Under the pieces are notes generated by a model that saw only the letters and a program-made list of their open reading frames with translations, had not been told where the DNA came from and did no database searches. From positions 62,001 to 126,000 of the forward strand of contig CAKRFN010000001.1 in the NCBI GenBank assembly GCA_934320655.1: a stretch of DNA of 64,000 bases, read 5' to 3'. The position numbers and the translations under genes are program-made. Origin of the DNA: an uncultured Eubacterium sp. (lineage in GTDB: Bacteria; Bacillota; Clostridia; Lachnospirales; Lachnospiraceae). Within the stretch, counting starts at the first letter, position 1. Every line of letters starts with the position of its first letter. Shown piece after piece: positions 8,391-17,010 of the stretch.

Positions 8391-9478
8391 CAGATTTTAA
8401 GATTGACATGGATCGTCAGATCACAAAGATCAAAGCATGGCTGGCAGCGTATGACGGGCCGGACATCTCCATTATGGAGGTGTGCGGCAGTCATACCGCT
8501 GCTATTTCTAAATATGGGATCAGTGGGCTCTTATCGTCCAGACTGCACCTGATCAGCGGCCCCGGCTGTCCGGTCTGTGTGACACCGACCGCCTATATTG
8601 ACCGGCTGCTGGCACTGTCGCTCGAGCCCGATACAACCGTTGTGACCTTTGGGGATCTGATGCGTGTGCCCGGCAGGGAGCGCAGTCTTGCGGATGCCAG
8701 AAGTGAGGGCGCACAGGTGGAGATGGTGTATTCACCGATGGATATTCTGCGTCTGGCAAAGGAACAGCCGCAGCGCAGATTTGTATTTGCGGCAGTCGGC
8801 TTTGAGACAACGACACCGGTGTACGCGATGCTGCTAGAGCAGTTGATAGAACAGAAAATCGAAAATGTACAGCTGCTCACGGCGTTAAAGACGATGCCGG
8901 AGGTCATTGCGTGGCTGTGCGAAAACGGGAGTGGGATCGACGGATTTTTAGCCCCCGGACATGTGGCGGCAGTGACCGGCGCGAAACTGTTTGAACCGCT
9001 GGCGGCGCGTTATCAGGTGCCGTTCGGCGTTGCCGGATTTGAGGCAAAAGAGCTGCTGTTTGCAGTCTATGGCACGTTCCGGGCGGCAGTGCGCTGCCGG
9101 GAGGAGCGCGGGTGTGCGGATGTGAAAAACTATTATCCGTCGGTCGTGACACATGAGGGAAACGAGCTGGCACAGCGCATCGTGGACAAATATTTTGAGG
9201 TGTCGGACGCTGCGTGGCGCGGCATGGGTGTGATCCCTGTATCGGGGCGGCTGCTGCGTGCGGAATATGCGGGCTTTGATGCCGGAAGTGCGCCTTTGAT
9301 ACAGGATCACAAGAAAAATCAGGCGTGCAGATGCGATCAGGTGCTCATGGGGCGGTGTCTGCCGGGTGAGTGTCCGCTGTTTGGAACGGTATGTACACCG
9401 CAGAATCCGCAGGGTGCCTGTATGGTATCCGAGGAGGGGAGCTGCCATCAGTATCTGATGTATCACCGGACGAGATAG
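8387..9478 (+). CDS. hypD: Hydrogenase maturation factor HypD
   Basis: A 363-residue iron-sulfur scaffold on which the Fe(CN)2CO unit of [NiFe] hydrogenase is built together with HypC and HypE. Family motifs: C-G-S-H-T (Cys33), G-P-G-C-P-V-C (Cys61, Cys64), F-E-T-T-x-P, and the GxxxPGHV-like region (A-P-G-H-V near residue 188). A cysteine-rich C-terminal part (C-R-C-D...C-L-P-G-E-C-P-L-F-G...C) carries the [4Fe-4S] cluster. Full length. Translationally coupled to hypC. Confidence 0.93.
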   Translation: MTDFKIDMDRQITKIKAWLAAYDGPDISIMEVCGSHTAAISKYGISGLLSSRLHLISGPGCPVCVTPTAYIDRLLALSLEPDTTVVTFGDLMRVPGRERSLADARSEGAQVEMVYSPMDILRLAKEQPQRRFVFAAVGFETTTPVYAMLLEQLIEQKIENVQLLTALKTMPEVIAWLCENGSGIDGFLAPGHVAAVTGAKLFEPLAARYQVPFGVAGFEAKELLFAVYGTFRAAVRCREERGCADVKNYYPSVVTHEGNELAQRIVDKYFEVSDAAWRGMGVIPVSGRLLRAEYAGFDAGSAPLIQDHKKNQACRCDQVLMGRCLPGECPLFGTVCTPQNPQGACMVSEEGSCHQYLMYHRTR

Positions 9479-9521
9479 CGGGTGGGAGCATTCACACGAT
9501 AAGTAAGGAGATAAAAGTAAC

Positions 9522-10520
9522 ATGAAGATAACAATGGCGCATGGAAGCGGCGGGCGTGCCACGAGCGACCTGATCGCAGAGGTGTTTGCACGGGCATTTG
9601 ACAATCCGGTGCTTGGTGCGATGGAGGATGCGGCAGTCGTGCCGGCGAGTGCACGGATTGCCGTTACGACGGACAGCTTTGTCGTGGAACCGCTGGAGTT
9701 TCCGGGCGGGGATATCGGCAGGCTGGCAGTCTGCGGCACGGTCAATGACCTGCTGATGCGGGGAGCTGCCCCGCAGTATCTCACCTGTGGATTTGTATTG
9801 CAGGAGGGGCTTGAGATCGGGCTGTTGCAGCGGATCGTGGATTCGTTTGCACAGACGGCACGGGAGGCAGGCGTTCAGGTCGTAGCCGGAGATACAAAAG
9901 TAATCGAGGGAAGAAAGGAAGAAAGCGGCGGGCTCATCATCAATACGGCGGGAGTAGGCTTTGTGCCGGAGGGCTGTGCCATCGGTGCTGCCGGTGCGAA
10001 ATCGGGGGATGCGATACTTGTATCCGGCAATCTCGGGGATCACCATGCGGCGATCCTGTCAAAGCGGCTCGGGATCGACAATTCGATTAAAAGTGACTGT
10101 GCACCGCTCGGTGAGATGGTGCAGGCGCTGCTCGCGCAGAACATACAGGTACATTGTCTGCGGGATGTGACGCGCGGAGGGCTTGCGACCGTTTTAAAGG
10201 AGCTGGCAGAGCGTTCCGGTGTCACGATGGAGCTGGATGAGGAAGCGCTGCCGGTTGATGCGCAGGTGCGTGATTTCTGCGGACTGATGGGGCTCGATCC
10301 GCTCTATATGGGCAACGAGGGCAAGCTGGTCGCGGTCGTAGCCGCTGAGGATGCCGCGCGTGCGCGTGATGTGCTGGCAGGCTGTGCTTACGGCGCAGAT
10401 GCGGCGGTGATCGGAAGAGTCACGGATGAGGCACCGGGAACGGCATATATCCGCACGCTGATCGGTGGAAAACGTGTGCTGGATGTGCTGTACGGAGAGG
10501 GACTGCCGCGTATCTGCTGA
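9522..10520 (+). CDS. hypE: Hydrogenase maturation factor HypE
   Basis: A 332-residue PurM/AIR-synthase-fold protein. It dehydrates a carbamoylated C-terminal cysteine to thiocyanate, the source of the cyanide ligands. The ATP-binding start H-G-S-G-G-R (residues 7-12) and the required C-terminal Pro-Arg-Ile-Cys end (Cys332) are both present. It needs HypF for carbamoylation, and no hypF is in this window. A good AAGGAG site precedes the ATG. It is the last gene of the hydrogenase group. Confidence 0.93.
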   Translation: MKITMAHGSGGRATSDLIAEVFARAFDNPVLGAMEDAAVVPASARIAVTTDSFVVEPLEFPGGDIGRLAVCGTVNDLLMRGAAPQYLTCGFVLQEGLEIGLLQRIVDSFAQTAREAGVQVVAGDTKVIEGRKEESGGLIINTAGVGFVPEGCAIGAAGAKSGDAILVSGNLGDHHAAILSKRLGIDNSIKSDCAPLGEMVQALLAQNIQVHCLRDVTRGGLATVLKELAERSGVTMELDEEALPVDAQVRDFCGLMGLDPLYMGNEGKLVAVVAAEDAARARDVLAGCAYGADAAVIGRVTDEAPGTAYIRTLIGGKRVLDVLYGEGLPRIC

Positions 10521-10585
10521 TTTTGTTTTTATTTGCCGGATGAAAAATGGTTGTCGGTAAGAAAGAAATACACAGAGGAAGTTAT

Positions 10586-12445
10586 ATGTTCGATAGATTC
10601 AGCGAGTCGCAGCGCGCCGCGATTACACAGGGCGACGGTGCGACACTTGTACTGGCGGGTCCCGGATCGGGGAAAACAGCCGTCATTACAGGGAGAATCC
10701 GGTATCTGATCGAGGAGCGGAAGGTTGCGCCCGACCGGATACTGGTGATTACTTTTACAAAGGCTGCCGCAGGAGAGATGCGCCTGCGGTTTCAGGCAAT
10801 GGTGGAGGGACGGCGGCTGCCGGTGCAGTTTGGCACGTTTCACGCGATCTTTTTCTCAATTCTCAAGCACGCCTATCATTATCGTGCGGATCAGATCATA
10901 ACCCCGGAGTGGAAGTATGCGTTTTTGCGTGAGATACTGTCTGGTTACCATCTCGCGGAGGATGAACAGCAGGAGCTGATGGAAAACCTGCTGGGTGAGA
11001 TCAGTGCGGTCAAAAATGAACAGCTCGATCTGGCGCACTATTACGCCAAGTGCTGTGGCAGTGCCCAGTTCCGGGAGATCTATGCCGCCTACGACAGAAA
11101 GCTGCGCGAAAACAGGCTGATCGATTTTGATGATATGCTCACGCTCACCTACGAGCTGCTCAGACAGCGGGAGGATCACCTGCACGCGTGGCAGCAACGG
11201 TTTCAGTATATTTTGGTCGATGAAGTGCAGGATATGAACCGGCTGCAATACGAGGTGCTGCGGATGCTCGCAGCGCCGCAGAATGAGCTGTTTTTAGTCG
11301 GGGACGATGATCAGTCCATCTATCAGTTCCGCGGAGCAAGACCGGAGCTGATGCGCAATTTTATTCGGGATTATGCAGATGCAAAACAGTTGTATCTGAG
11401 GGAGAACTACCGCTGCGGATCACAGATCGTGCGCGTATCGGGCAATCTGATCTCGTACAACCACAACCGGTTTGAAAAACAGATTGAGGCTGCCAGCGGG
11501 CAGGAGGGACAGGTGTCGGTGAATGAATATCCCTCGGCGCTGCGTGAAAACCGTGCGATCATTGCCGGTATCCGCAAACGGCTGTCGGAGGGTGTGAGGC
11601 TGTCAGACATGGCGGTGCTGTTCCGGACAAACCGGCAGTCCGGCTATCTGCTCGAGATGTTTACGCAGGAGGGCATCCCGTTTTATGCGAAGGAACGCGT
11701 GCCGCTCATCTATGATCACTGGATCGCCAAGGATGTGATCTGCTATTTGCAGCTCGCGGCGGGAGACCGCTCCAGAGGATTGTTTTTGCAGATTATGAAC
11801 CGACCGGTGAGGTATCTGAGCAGGGATGTGCTGGACGAGCCGCAGATCGATCTGGACAGCTGGGAGGCAGTCTATGAGGAACAGCCGTGGATCGCGAGGC
11901 GGATCGGGCAGTTGGCGGAGGATTTGCGGGTCATGTCCCATATGGGGCCATTTGCCGCGATGAATTATGTGCGCAAGGGGATCGGTTATGAGGAGTATGT
12001 TGTTGACTATGCGCAGACGCACGGACAGGATGCGCAGGAGCTGCTTGCTGTACTTGACGAGCTGCAGCAGTCGGCGGTCGGCTTTGGGTCGCTGTGCGAA
12101 TGGCAGGAGCATGTGCATGCATACCGTATCCGGATGCAGGAGGAGCAGAAAAACAGAAACCGGCAGGATGCGGACGGGGTACAGATCCTGACGCTGCACG
12201 GCGCAAAGGGTTTGGAGTTTGACACGGTGTGGATTCCGCAGTTGACAGAGGGGCAGCTTCCCTATAAAAAGGCGGTGCTGGATGCCGATATCGAGGAGGA
12301 ACGCCGCTTGTTCTATGTTGGCATGACGCGGGCGAAACACTGTCTCGTTCTCTCGCACAGTAAAATGCTGTATAACAAAGATGCCGCAGCCTCCAGATTT
12401 TTAAATGAACTGGAAACTGCGGCACCGGAAGTACCGGATCGGTAA
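10586..12445 (+). CDS. UvrD/PcrA-like superfamily 1 DNA helicase
   Basis: A 619-residue ATP-dependent 3'-5' helicase. Motif I is G-P-G-S-G-K-T (residues 25-31), motif II V-D-E-V-Q-D (about 210-215), motif III G-D-D-D-Q-S-I-Y-x-F-R-G-A (about 235-250), and the late motif T-L-H-G-A-K-G-L-E-F (about 533-542) is followed by R-R-L-F-Y-V-x-M-T-R-A. It is shorter than PcrA (about 740) because it lacks part of the 2B domain and the C-terminal RNAP-binding tail, so I do not call it pcrA. Start: ATG at 10586, six bases after AGAGGAA. An in-frame ATG at 10547 has no ribosome site. Probably transcribed from its own or the hyp promoter. Confidence 0.85.
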   Translation: MFDRFSESQRAAITQGDGATLVLAGPGSGKTAVITGRIRYLIEERKVAPDRILVITFTKAAAGEMRLRFQAMVEGRRLPVQFGTFHAIFFSILKHAYHYRADQIITPEWKYAFLREILSGYHLAEDEQQELMENLLGEISAVKNEQLDLAHYYAKCCGSAQFREIYAAYDRKLRENRLIDFDDMLTLTYELLRQREDHLHAWQQRFQYILVDEVQDMNRLQYEVLRMLAAPQNELFLVGDDDQSIYQFRGARPELMRNFIRDYADAKQLYLRENYRCGSQIVRVSGNLISYNHNRFEKQIEAASGQEGQVSVNEYPSALRENRAIIAGIRKRLSEGVRLSDMAVLFRTNRQSGYLLEMFTQEGIPFYAKERVPLIYDHWIAKDVICYLQLAAGDRSRGLFLQIMNRPVRYLSRDVLDEPQIDLDSWEAVYEEQPWIARRIGQLAEDLRVMSHMGPFAAMNYVRKGIGYEEYVVDYAQTHGQDAQELLAVLDELQQSAVGFGSLCEWQEHVHAYRIRMQEEQKNRNRQDADGVQILTLHGAKGLEFDTVWIPQLTEGQLPYKKAVLDADIEEERRLFYVGMTRAKHCLVLSHSKMLYNKDAAASRFLNELETAAPEVPDR

Positions 12446-12469
12446 ATACAGATCAGACAGTAATCGGGG

Positions 12470-12793
12470 TTACGGGAGTTCGTTGAACTCCTGCTCGTCC
12501 AGATACTCGTCAAAACGCTCGGATACTTTTTCAAATTCTTCTTCGGTTTCGATATTTTCGAGGGAAGGAGTTCCGTCCTCGTCCTCATAGTAGCGGTAGA
12601 TGTATACTTCTCCTTCTTCCATCGGCTCGTCGTCCTCATCGACGGGGACGAGTACGATATAGTCCTGACCGTCTACCTCGAGAATCGTCAGGATCGCGCA
12701 TTCGGCGCTTGTTCCGTCATCCAGATCGAGGGTGACGCGGTAATCGTCGGGATTGTCTTCCAGATCATTGTCAAAGATTTCATTTTCACTCAT
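12470..12793 (-). CDS. DUF1292 family protein
   Basis: A 107-residue very acidic protein of the DUF1292 family (the YrzB group of Firmicutes), unknown function. The typical core D-D-G-T-x-x-E-C-x-I-L...D-Y-I-V-L-V-P and E-V-Y-I-Y-R-Y is present, followed by an acidic helix. It is the only - strand gene in the window and converges with the helicase (24-base gap). Start: ATG at 12793 with AGGAGGAA upstream. A much longer open frame continues upstream on this strand but is antisense to the next gene, so it is not used. Confidence 0.85.
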   Translation of the reverse strand: MSENEIFDNDLEDNPDDYRVTLDLDDGTSAECAILTILEVDGQDYIVLVPVDEDDEPMEEGEVYIYRYYEDEDGTPSLENIETEEEFEKVSERFDEYLDEQEFNELP

Positions 12794-12832
12794 ATGGGTT
12801 CCTCCTATGCCTGAGTTGATGCTAGTACCGTC

Positions 12833-12862
12833 ATTATAGGTGAAAATGCACGGTGATGTCAA
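12833..12862 (-). promoter_or_regulatory. Promoter of the DUF1292 gene
   Basis: On the - strand, TTGACA (complement of 12857-12862), an 18-base spacer and TATAAT (complement of 12833-12838) give a consensus sigma-A promoter. Transcription would start about 30 bases upstream of the gene. Confidence 0.8.
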
Positions 12863-12909
12863 GTCGAGGGTAACGATAAAAAAATGTATGCAAAGAGGAG
12901 GTAAACTGT

Positions 12910-12915
12910 TATAAT
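12910..12915 (+). promoter_or_regulatory. Candidate -10 box for the GlgX-like gene
   Basis: TATAAT lies 41 bases before the ATG at 12956. No convincing -35 is seen 16-18 bases upstream. A transcript from here would start after the in-frame GTG at 12917, which supports ATG 12956 as the start. Confidence 0.4.
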
Positions 12916-12955
12916 AGTGTCGTATCAGGAAGATCATATAAGAGGCGGAATAGTT

Positions 12956-14857
12956 ATGACAGAACAGATCACAGAAGGAACTTACGGCAGATTCGGTGTC
13001 AGCAGACTGGCAGATGGAATCTGTTTTACATTTGAGGGAGAAAAAGAACAGGATTGTGCCGTGCGTATTTATGACAAACGCGCACGCGCAGATGGGCGGA
13101 TGTACCGGGATATTCCGGTGCCGAAGGACTATTGTGTCGGTGCTGTGCGCTCGGTCTGCGTGCGTGGACTGAATCCGGTGCGGAATGATTATAATTATAT
13201 GATTGACGGCAGGGAAGTGGTCGATCCGTATGCGGGTCGGATTGTCGGCAGGGAAAAGTGGGCGGACATCAGACGCTATGATTCCGAAATGCAGGTGCGC
13301 AGCGGCTTTGAACTGGCAGAATTCGACTGGGGAGCGGATGTACACCCGGAGATCGGACGCAGTGAGATGGTTATGTATAAGCTGCATGTCAGAGGTTTTA
13401 CAAAGGATGCCGGGAACAGAGTCAGACATAAGGGCACGTTTGCTGGCGTTCAGGAGAGCATTGATTATTTGAAAGAGCTTGGCATCACGACGGTTGAGCT
13501 CATGCCTTCCTATGAATTTGAAGAGCTGATGGAGCCGGAGCACGACGAGCAGACAATCGATTTTTCGAGCTGGTCGCCGCAGGCGGTCGCAGGCTATCAG
13601 ATGATGCAGCAGGCACAGCGTGAGCAGGAAAAGCGCACGCCGCGGATCAATTACTGGGGCTACGGCGCGGGAAACTATTTTGCACCGAAGGCGAGCTATG
13701 CCGCCGGGACGGATGCCGCGGGTGAGTTTAAGGAGCTCGTGCGGGCATTGCATGCCGCCGGGATTGAGTGCGTCATGGAGTTTTACTTTGATGCGCAGGA
13801 GAACCCGAACTATGCGGTGGAGGTGTTGCGCCACTGGGTGCTTCACTACCATGTGGACGGTTTCCATCTGATCGCGCCGCAGCGCGTGATCTCAGGCGTG
13901 ATCTGCGATGTGTTGCTGCGCCGCAGTAAGCTGTTTGCGGCATCCTTTCCGCAGGAGGCTTGGGATGCGGCAGACGGATACCCTCATCTGTATGTGTACA
14001 ACGATGATTTTTTATATACGGCGCGCAAGCTGATCAATCATCAGGACGGCAATCTGATCGAATTTTTCAATCAGCAGCGCAAACAGCATCCCCAGATCGG
14101 ATTTGTGAATTATATTGCGAACAATAACGGATTTACGCTCGCGGATGTGTTCAGCTACGTGAACAAGCACAATGAGGCGAACGGCGAGGACGGCGCAGAC
14201 GGAAACGACTGGAACTATAGTGTCAACTGCGGTGTTGAGGGCGCATCCCGCAAGAAGAAGATTTTGCAGCAGCGGACACAGCTTATGAGACAGGCAGTGG
14301 CGGCAGTCGTTTTTGCACAGGGTGTGCCGCTCATTCTGGCGGGCGATGAATTTGGCAATTCGCAGAACGGCAATAACAATGCCTACTGTCAGGATAACCG
14401 GATTGGCTGGGTGAACTGGCGGCAGAAAGAAAAGAATGCTGCGTATTTTGAAACGGTAAAGGAGCTGTTGGCGCTGCGCCGGGAGCATCCTGCTGTGCGG
14501 AGTGAGCGACCGCTGCAGATGTGTGATTACGAGGCACACGGACTGCCGGATCTGTCCTACCACGGCTCGCAGGCATGGAGCGGTGAGATCTATCCTTCCA
14601 TGCAGGCGCTCGGTGCCGCCTATTGCGGTGCGTATGCGGGTGAATCGCAGAATCTGTATATCGCATGGAATTTTTCACAGGCAAAAGCAGTGCTGGCGCT
14701 GCCGAAACTGTTTGACGGAACGCACTGGGAGATCATAAACGGCGACGGAACGGTGAATGGTGAGCAGCTCGAATTGCCGGATCTTGGCGTGACGGTGCTT
14801 GTAACTGTTCCTGATCCGGCGGAGAAACCGAAAAAATCGGGCAAATCAAAAAAGTAA
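12956..14857 (+). CDS. GlgX/isoamylase-like GH13 protein with lost catalytic residues (probable pseudoenzyme)
   Basis: A 633-residue protein with the layout of glycogen debranching enzymes: N-terminal beta domain (1-135), TIM-barrel (about 136-480) and C-terminal beta domain. Clear GlgX features remain: the K-H-N-E-A-N-G-E stretch (about 404-411), N-x-G-V-E-G, and A-G-D-E-F-G-N-S-Q-N-G-N-N-N. The four GH13 active-site regions are changed. Region I reads V-M-E-F-Y-F-D instead of D-V-V-Y-N-H (273-279). Region II reads V-D-G-F-H-L-I instead of V-D-G-F-R-F-D (300-306), losing the nucleophile. Region IV reads N-N-N-G-F-T-L instead of A-H-D-G-F-T-L (389-395), losing the transition-state Asp. A Glu may remain at 334. 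It may bind glucan without cleaving it. The frame is intact, so it is not simple decay. Start: ATG 12956 after AGAGGCGGA. Confidence 0.8.
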   Translation: MTEQITEGTYGRFGVSRLADGICFTFEGEKEQDCAVRIYDKRARADGRMYRDIPVPKDYCVGAVRSVCVRGLNPVRNDYNYMIDGREVVDPYAGRIVGREKWADIRRYDSEMQVRSGFELAEFDWGADVHPEIGRSEMVMYKLHVRGFTKDAGNRVRHKGTFAGVQESIDYLKELGITTVELMPSYEFEELMEPEHDEQTIDFSSWSPQAVAGYQMMQQAQREQEKRTPRINYWGYGAGNYFAPKASYAAGTDAAGEFKELVRALHAAGIECVMEFYFDAQENPNYAVEVLRHWVLHYHVDGFHLIAPQRVISGVICDVLLRRSKLFAASFPQEAWDAADGYPHLYVYNDDFLYTARKLINHQDGNLIEFFNQQRKQHPQIGFVNYIANNNGFTLADVFSYVNKHNEANGEDGADGNDWNYSVNCGVEGASRKKKILQQRTQLMRQAVAAVVFAQGVPLILAGDEFGNSQNGNNNAYCQDNRIGWVNWRQKEKNAAYFETVKELLALRREHPAVRSERPLQMCDYEAHGLPDLSYHGSQAWSGEIYPSMQALGAAYCGAYAGESQNLYIAWNFSQAKAVLALPKLFDGTHWEIINGDGTVNGEQLELPDLGVTVLVTVPDPAEKPKKSGKSKK

Positions 14858-14901
14858 TTTATGTGATTGCGAAATTATTTATGTAGTGTATCGAGACATG
14901 C

Positions 14902-14929
14902 TTGCGGGAGCCGTGTAACTCATTATAAT
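14902..14929 (+). promoter_or_regulatory. Promoter candidate upstream of the TraX-family gene
   Basis: TTGCGG (14902-14907), a 16-base spacer and TATAAT (14924-14929), about 27 bases before the ATG. The -10 is perfect and the -35 is fair. Confidence 0.5.
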
Positions 14930-14955
14930 AACTGTATGGAAGGAGCCGGATATCT

Positions 14956-15627
14956 ATGGCGGAAAACAAGCGGATCGGTCTGTCGGTCTTTGATCTGAAA
15001 TGTATCGCAGTCGCGACAATGCTGATCGACCATATCGGCGCATTTTTGTATACCGATCAGGTGTGGATGCGCTACATCGGCAGGCTGGCATTCCCGATCT
15101 ACTGCTTTTTGATCGTGGAGGGATATTATCACACGCGGGATGTCCGCAAATATATCGGAAGGCTCGCACTGTTTGCACTGATCTCCGAGGTGCCGTTTGA
15201 TCTTGCGTGTGCGGATCAGGTCGTCTATATGGAGCACCAGAACGTATTTTTTACACTGACGCTCGGACTGGTCTGTATCTGCGTGATCGACCGGCTGTCG
15301 TCGAAATGGCTTGCGCTCGGTATTGCTGCCGGAATCTGGCTGCTGACCGGCTATGTGATCCGGTCGGATTACGGTGTCGGCGGTCTGCTCATGATTTTTT
15401 TCTTTTATCAGTTCCGCAGCCAGTGGCTGTACCGGCTGTTATCGGTCGGTGCCATCAACTGTCTGTGCTACGGGCCGATCCAGTGGGCAGGGACGGTCGC
15501 ATTGCTGCCGATCCAGTTTTATAACGGGGAAAAAGGGCCGTCCGCAAAGTATTTCTTCTACGCATTTTATCCGGTACATTTATTACTGCTGTACCTGATA
15601 CGGAGGTATTTATTCAATGTCACTTAA
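14956..15627 (+). CDS. TraX-family membrane protein
   Basis: A 223-residue polytopic membrane protein of the TraX family, related to acyltransferase-3 membrane proteins. The N-terminal block F-D-L-K-C-I-A-V-x-x-M-L-I-D-H-I-G (residues 12-28) contains the conserved D-H pair. It is followed by R-x-x-G-R-L-A-F-P-I-Y-C-F (about 40-52), also typical. TraX acetylates F-pilin in plasmid systems. Chromosomal homologues in Firmicutes have unknown substrates, perhaps envelope components. AAGGAG precedes the ATG. The stop overlaps the next gene by 11 bases. Confidence 0.82.
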   Translation: MAENKRIGLSVFDLKCIAVATMLIDHIGAFLYTDQVWMRYIGRLAFPIYCFLIVEGYYHTRDVRKYIGRLALFALISEVPFDLACADQVVYMEHQNVFFTLTLGLVCICVIDRLSSKWLALGIAAGIWLLTGYVIRSDYGVGGLLMIFFFYQFRSQWLYRLLSVGAINCLCYGPIQWAGTVALLPIQFYNGEKGPSAKYFFYAFYPVHLLLLYLIRRYLFNVT

Positions 15628-16156
15628 AAAAGCATACAAGCACTTAAAAACCGTATGCGCACATCGCAGACAGGTGCGGAAAAACTGTTTTCGCATGGGA
15701 CTCTACTGGCAGGGGCTGACGCATGACCTGTCCAAGTTCTCATGGGCGGAATTCCGCATCGGAGCAAAATATTTCATGGAGGATCAGAGCCCGCACAACG
15801 GCGAGCGTGCCGAGTACGGCTACTCAACGGCGTGGCTGCACCACAAGGGCAGAAACAAGCACCACCTCGAATACTGGATCGATTATGATGTCAAGGGCGA
15901 CCAGCATATTGCGGGCATGCGTATGCCCGAAAAATATGTCGCAGAGATGGTCGCTGACCGCATTGCGGCATCCAAAATCTATAAAAAAGAGAAATATACC
16001 GACGCTTCACCGCTTGAGTATTACATGCAGAAACGCGATTACCATATCCTGCATCCAGAAACAAAGGCGCTGTTGGAGAAGCTGTTAAACATGCTCGCCG
16101 AAAAAGGGGAGGATGAGACCTTCCGCTACATCAGGGAGGAAGTGCTGAAAAAATAG
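15617..16156 (+). CDS. DUF5662 family protein
   Basis: A 179-residue soluble protein that I recognise as DUF5662, found in Firmicutes and phages. The His-rich core fits a helical metal-binding (HD-like) protein: T-H-D-L-S-K-F-S near residue 35, then W-L-H-H-K-G-R-N-K-H-H-L-E-Y-W around residues 72-86. No function is known. It overlaps the TraX-family gene by 11 bases, so the two are translationally coupled. Confidence 0.8.
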   Translation: MSLKKAYKHLKTVCAHRRQVRKNCFRMGLYWQGLTHDLSKFSWAEFRIGAKYFMEDQSPHNGERAEYGYSTAWLHHKGRNKHHLEYWIDYDVKGDQHIAGMRMPEKYVAEMVADRIAASKIYKKEKYTDASPLEYYMQKRDYHILHPETKALLEKLLNMLAEKGEDETFRYIREEVLKK

Positions 16157-16192
16157 TACAGACCGAAGTGCGGGAAAATAAGTGGGAAAGGC

Positions 16193-16219
16193 ACAGGAAA
16201 GCTGTCCGGGACATAAAAT
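16193..16219 (+). promoter_or_regulatory. Candidate mother-cell sporulation promoter for sigK
   Basis: AC (16193-16194), a 17-base spacer and CATAAAAT (16212-16219) resemble the sigma-K consensus (AC-N16/17-CATANNNTA). The -10 also resembles that of sigma-E (CATACANT). It lies 36 bases before the start codon. The -35 is short and weak, so this is tentative. Confidence 0.35.
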
Positions 16220-16255
16220 GTATTAAGTTCGCTTTGATAGATCGGAGAGAAGCGA

Positions 16256-16903
16256 TTGAAAACATTTTTGCCCCCTCTGACGCAGCCGGAGGAAAAGGAA
16301 TATATCGCACGGATGAAAAGCGGGAGTCAGGAAGCGAAAAATGTGCTGGTGGAACGGAATATGCGGCTCGTCGCACACATCGTCAAAAAGTACCAGAATG
16401 TGGACGAGGAGACGGAGGAGCTGATCTCTATCGGCACGATCGGTCTGATCAAAGCAGTCGGAACTTACAATGACACAAGAGGCAGCCGTCTGGCGACCTA
16501 TGCCGCGCGGTGTATCGATAATGAACTGCTCATGTATCTACGCTCCAAGCGGAAGACCTCGCGCGAAGTATCACTCTACGAGCCGGTCGGTACAGATAAG
16601 GAGGGCAACCAGATCCGCCTGCTGGACATCTGCGAGAGCGATGATCCGGATGTTGTAGAGACGCTGGATCTCAAATGGCGGATCAGCCTGCTGCGCAAAA
16701 TGATTCCGGAGATTTTACACGGGAGGGAGCGGCAGATCATCGTACTCCGCTACGGACTCGACGGAGCAAGACCGCTCACGCAGCGGGAGATCGCGGCACA
16801 GATTGGCATTTCACGCTCCTATGTCAGCCGGATCGAAAAAAAGGCACTGAAACGCCTGCGGGATGAATTCGAGTCGATCGAAATGCCTGCACATGAATCA
16901 TAG
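16256..16903 (+). CDS. sigK: RNA polymerase sporulation sigma factor SigK
   Basis: The late mother-cell sigma factor, 215 residues. Region 2 has E-R-N-M-R-L-V-A-H-I-V-K-K-Y (about 33-46) and E-E-L-I-S-I-G-T-I-G-L-I-K-A. Region 4 ends with Q-R-E-I-A-A-Q-I-G-I-S-R-S-Y-V-S-R-I-E-K. Start: TTG at 16256, six bases after GGAGAG, and an in-frame TAG lies at 16238. The protein begins at the point that corresponds to mature sigma-K, so the roughly 20-residue inhibitory pro-sequence of Bacillus SigK is absent, as reported for Clostridioides difficile. The gene is continuous, with no skin-type element. Suggests a spore-forming host. Confidence 0.9.
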   Translation: MKTFLPPLTQPEEKEYIARMKSGSQEAKNVLVERNMRLVAHIVKKYQNVDEETEELISIGTIGLIKAVGTYNDTRGSRLATYAARCIDNELLMYLRSKRKTSREVSLYEPVGTDKEGNQIRLLDICESDDPDVVETLDLKWRISLLRKMIPEILHGRERQIIVLRYGLDGARPLTQREIAAQIGISRSYVSRIEKKALKRLRDEFESIEMPAHES

Positions 16904-16923
16904 AATTCTTTTGGAAAGACTTT

Positions 16924-16965
16924 AAAAAAGATGCAATCCATGTTACAATGAATGCATCTTTTTTT
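16924..16965 (+). terminator. Rho-independent terminator after sigK
   Basis: AAAAAAGATGCA (16924-16935) pairs with TGCATCTTTTTT (16953-16964), with a 17-base loop and a run of seven T at the end. It lies 20 bases after the sigK stop. Confidence 0.75.
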
Positions 16966-17010
16966 CGTTAAATCATAATTTCCCGATGTAGCGCGCAGAG
17001 AGGAGACGAT

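Noticed and set aside
8948..9784. 278-codon open frame on the - strand over hypD and hypE
   Set aside because: Shadow of two well-conserved genes; no ribosome site and no family features.
12794..13867. Long - strand open frame upstream of the DUF1292 gene
   Set aside because: It runs antisense through the GlgX-like gene with no ribosome site at its start. A strong promoter and ribosome site lie at the short DUF1292 start.
16168..16473. Overlapping + frame at the start of sigK
   Set aside because: No ribosome site, arginine-rich shadow composition, and it conflicts with the conserved sigK frame.
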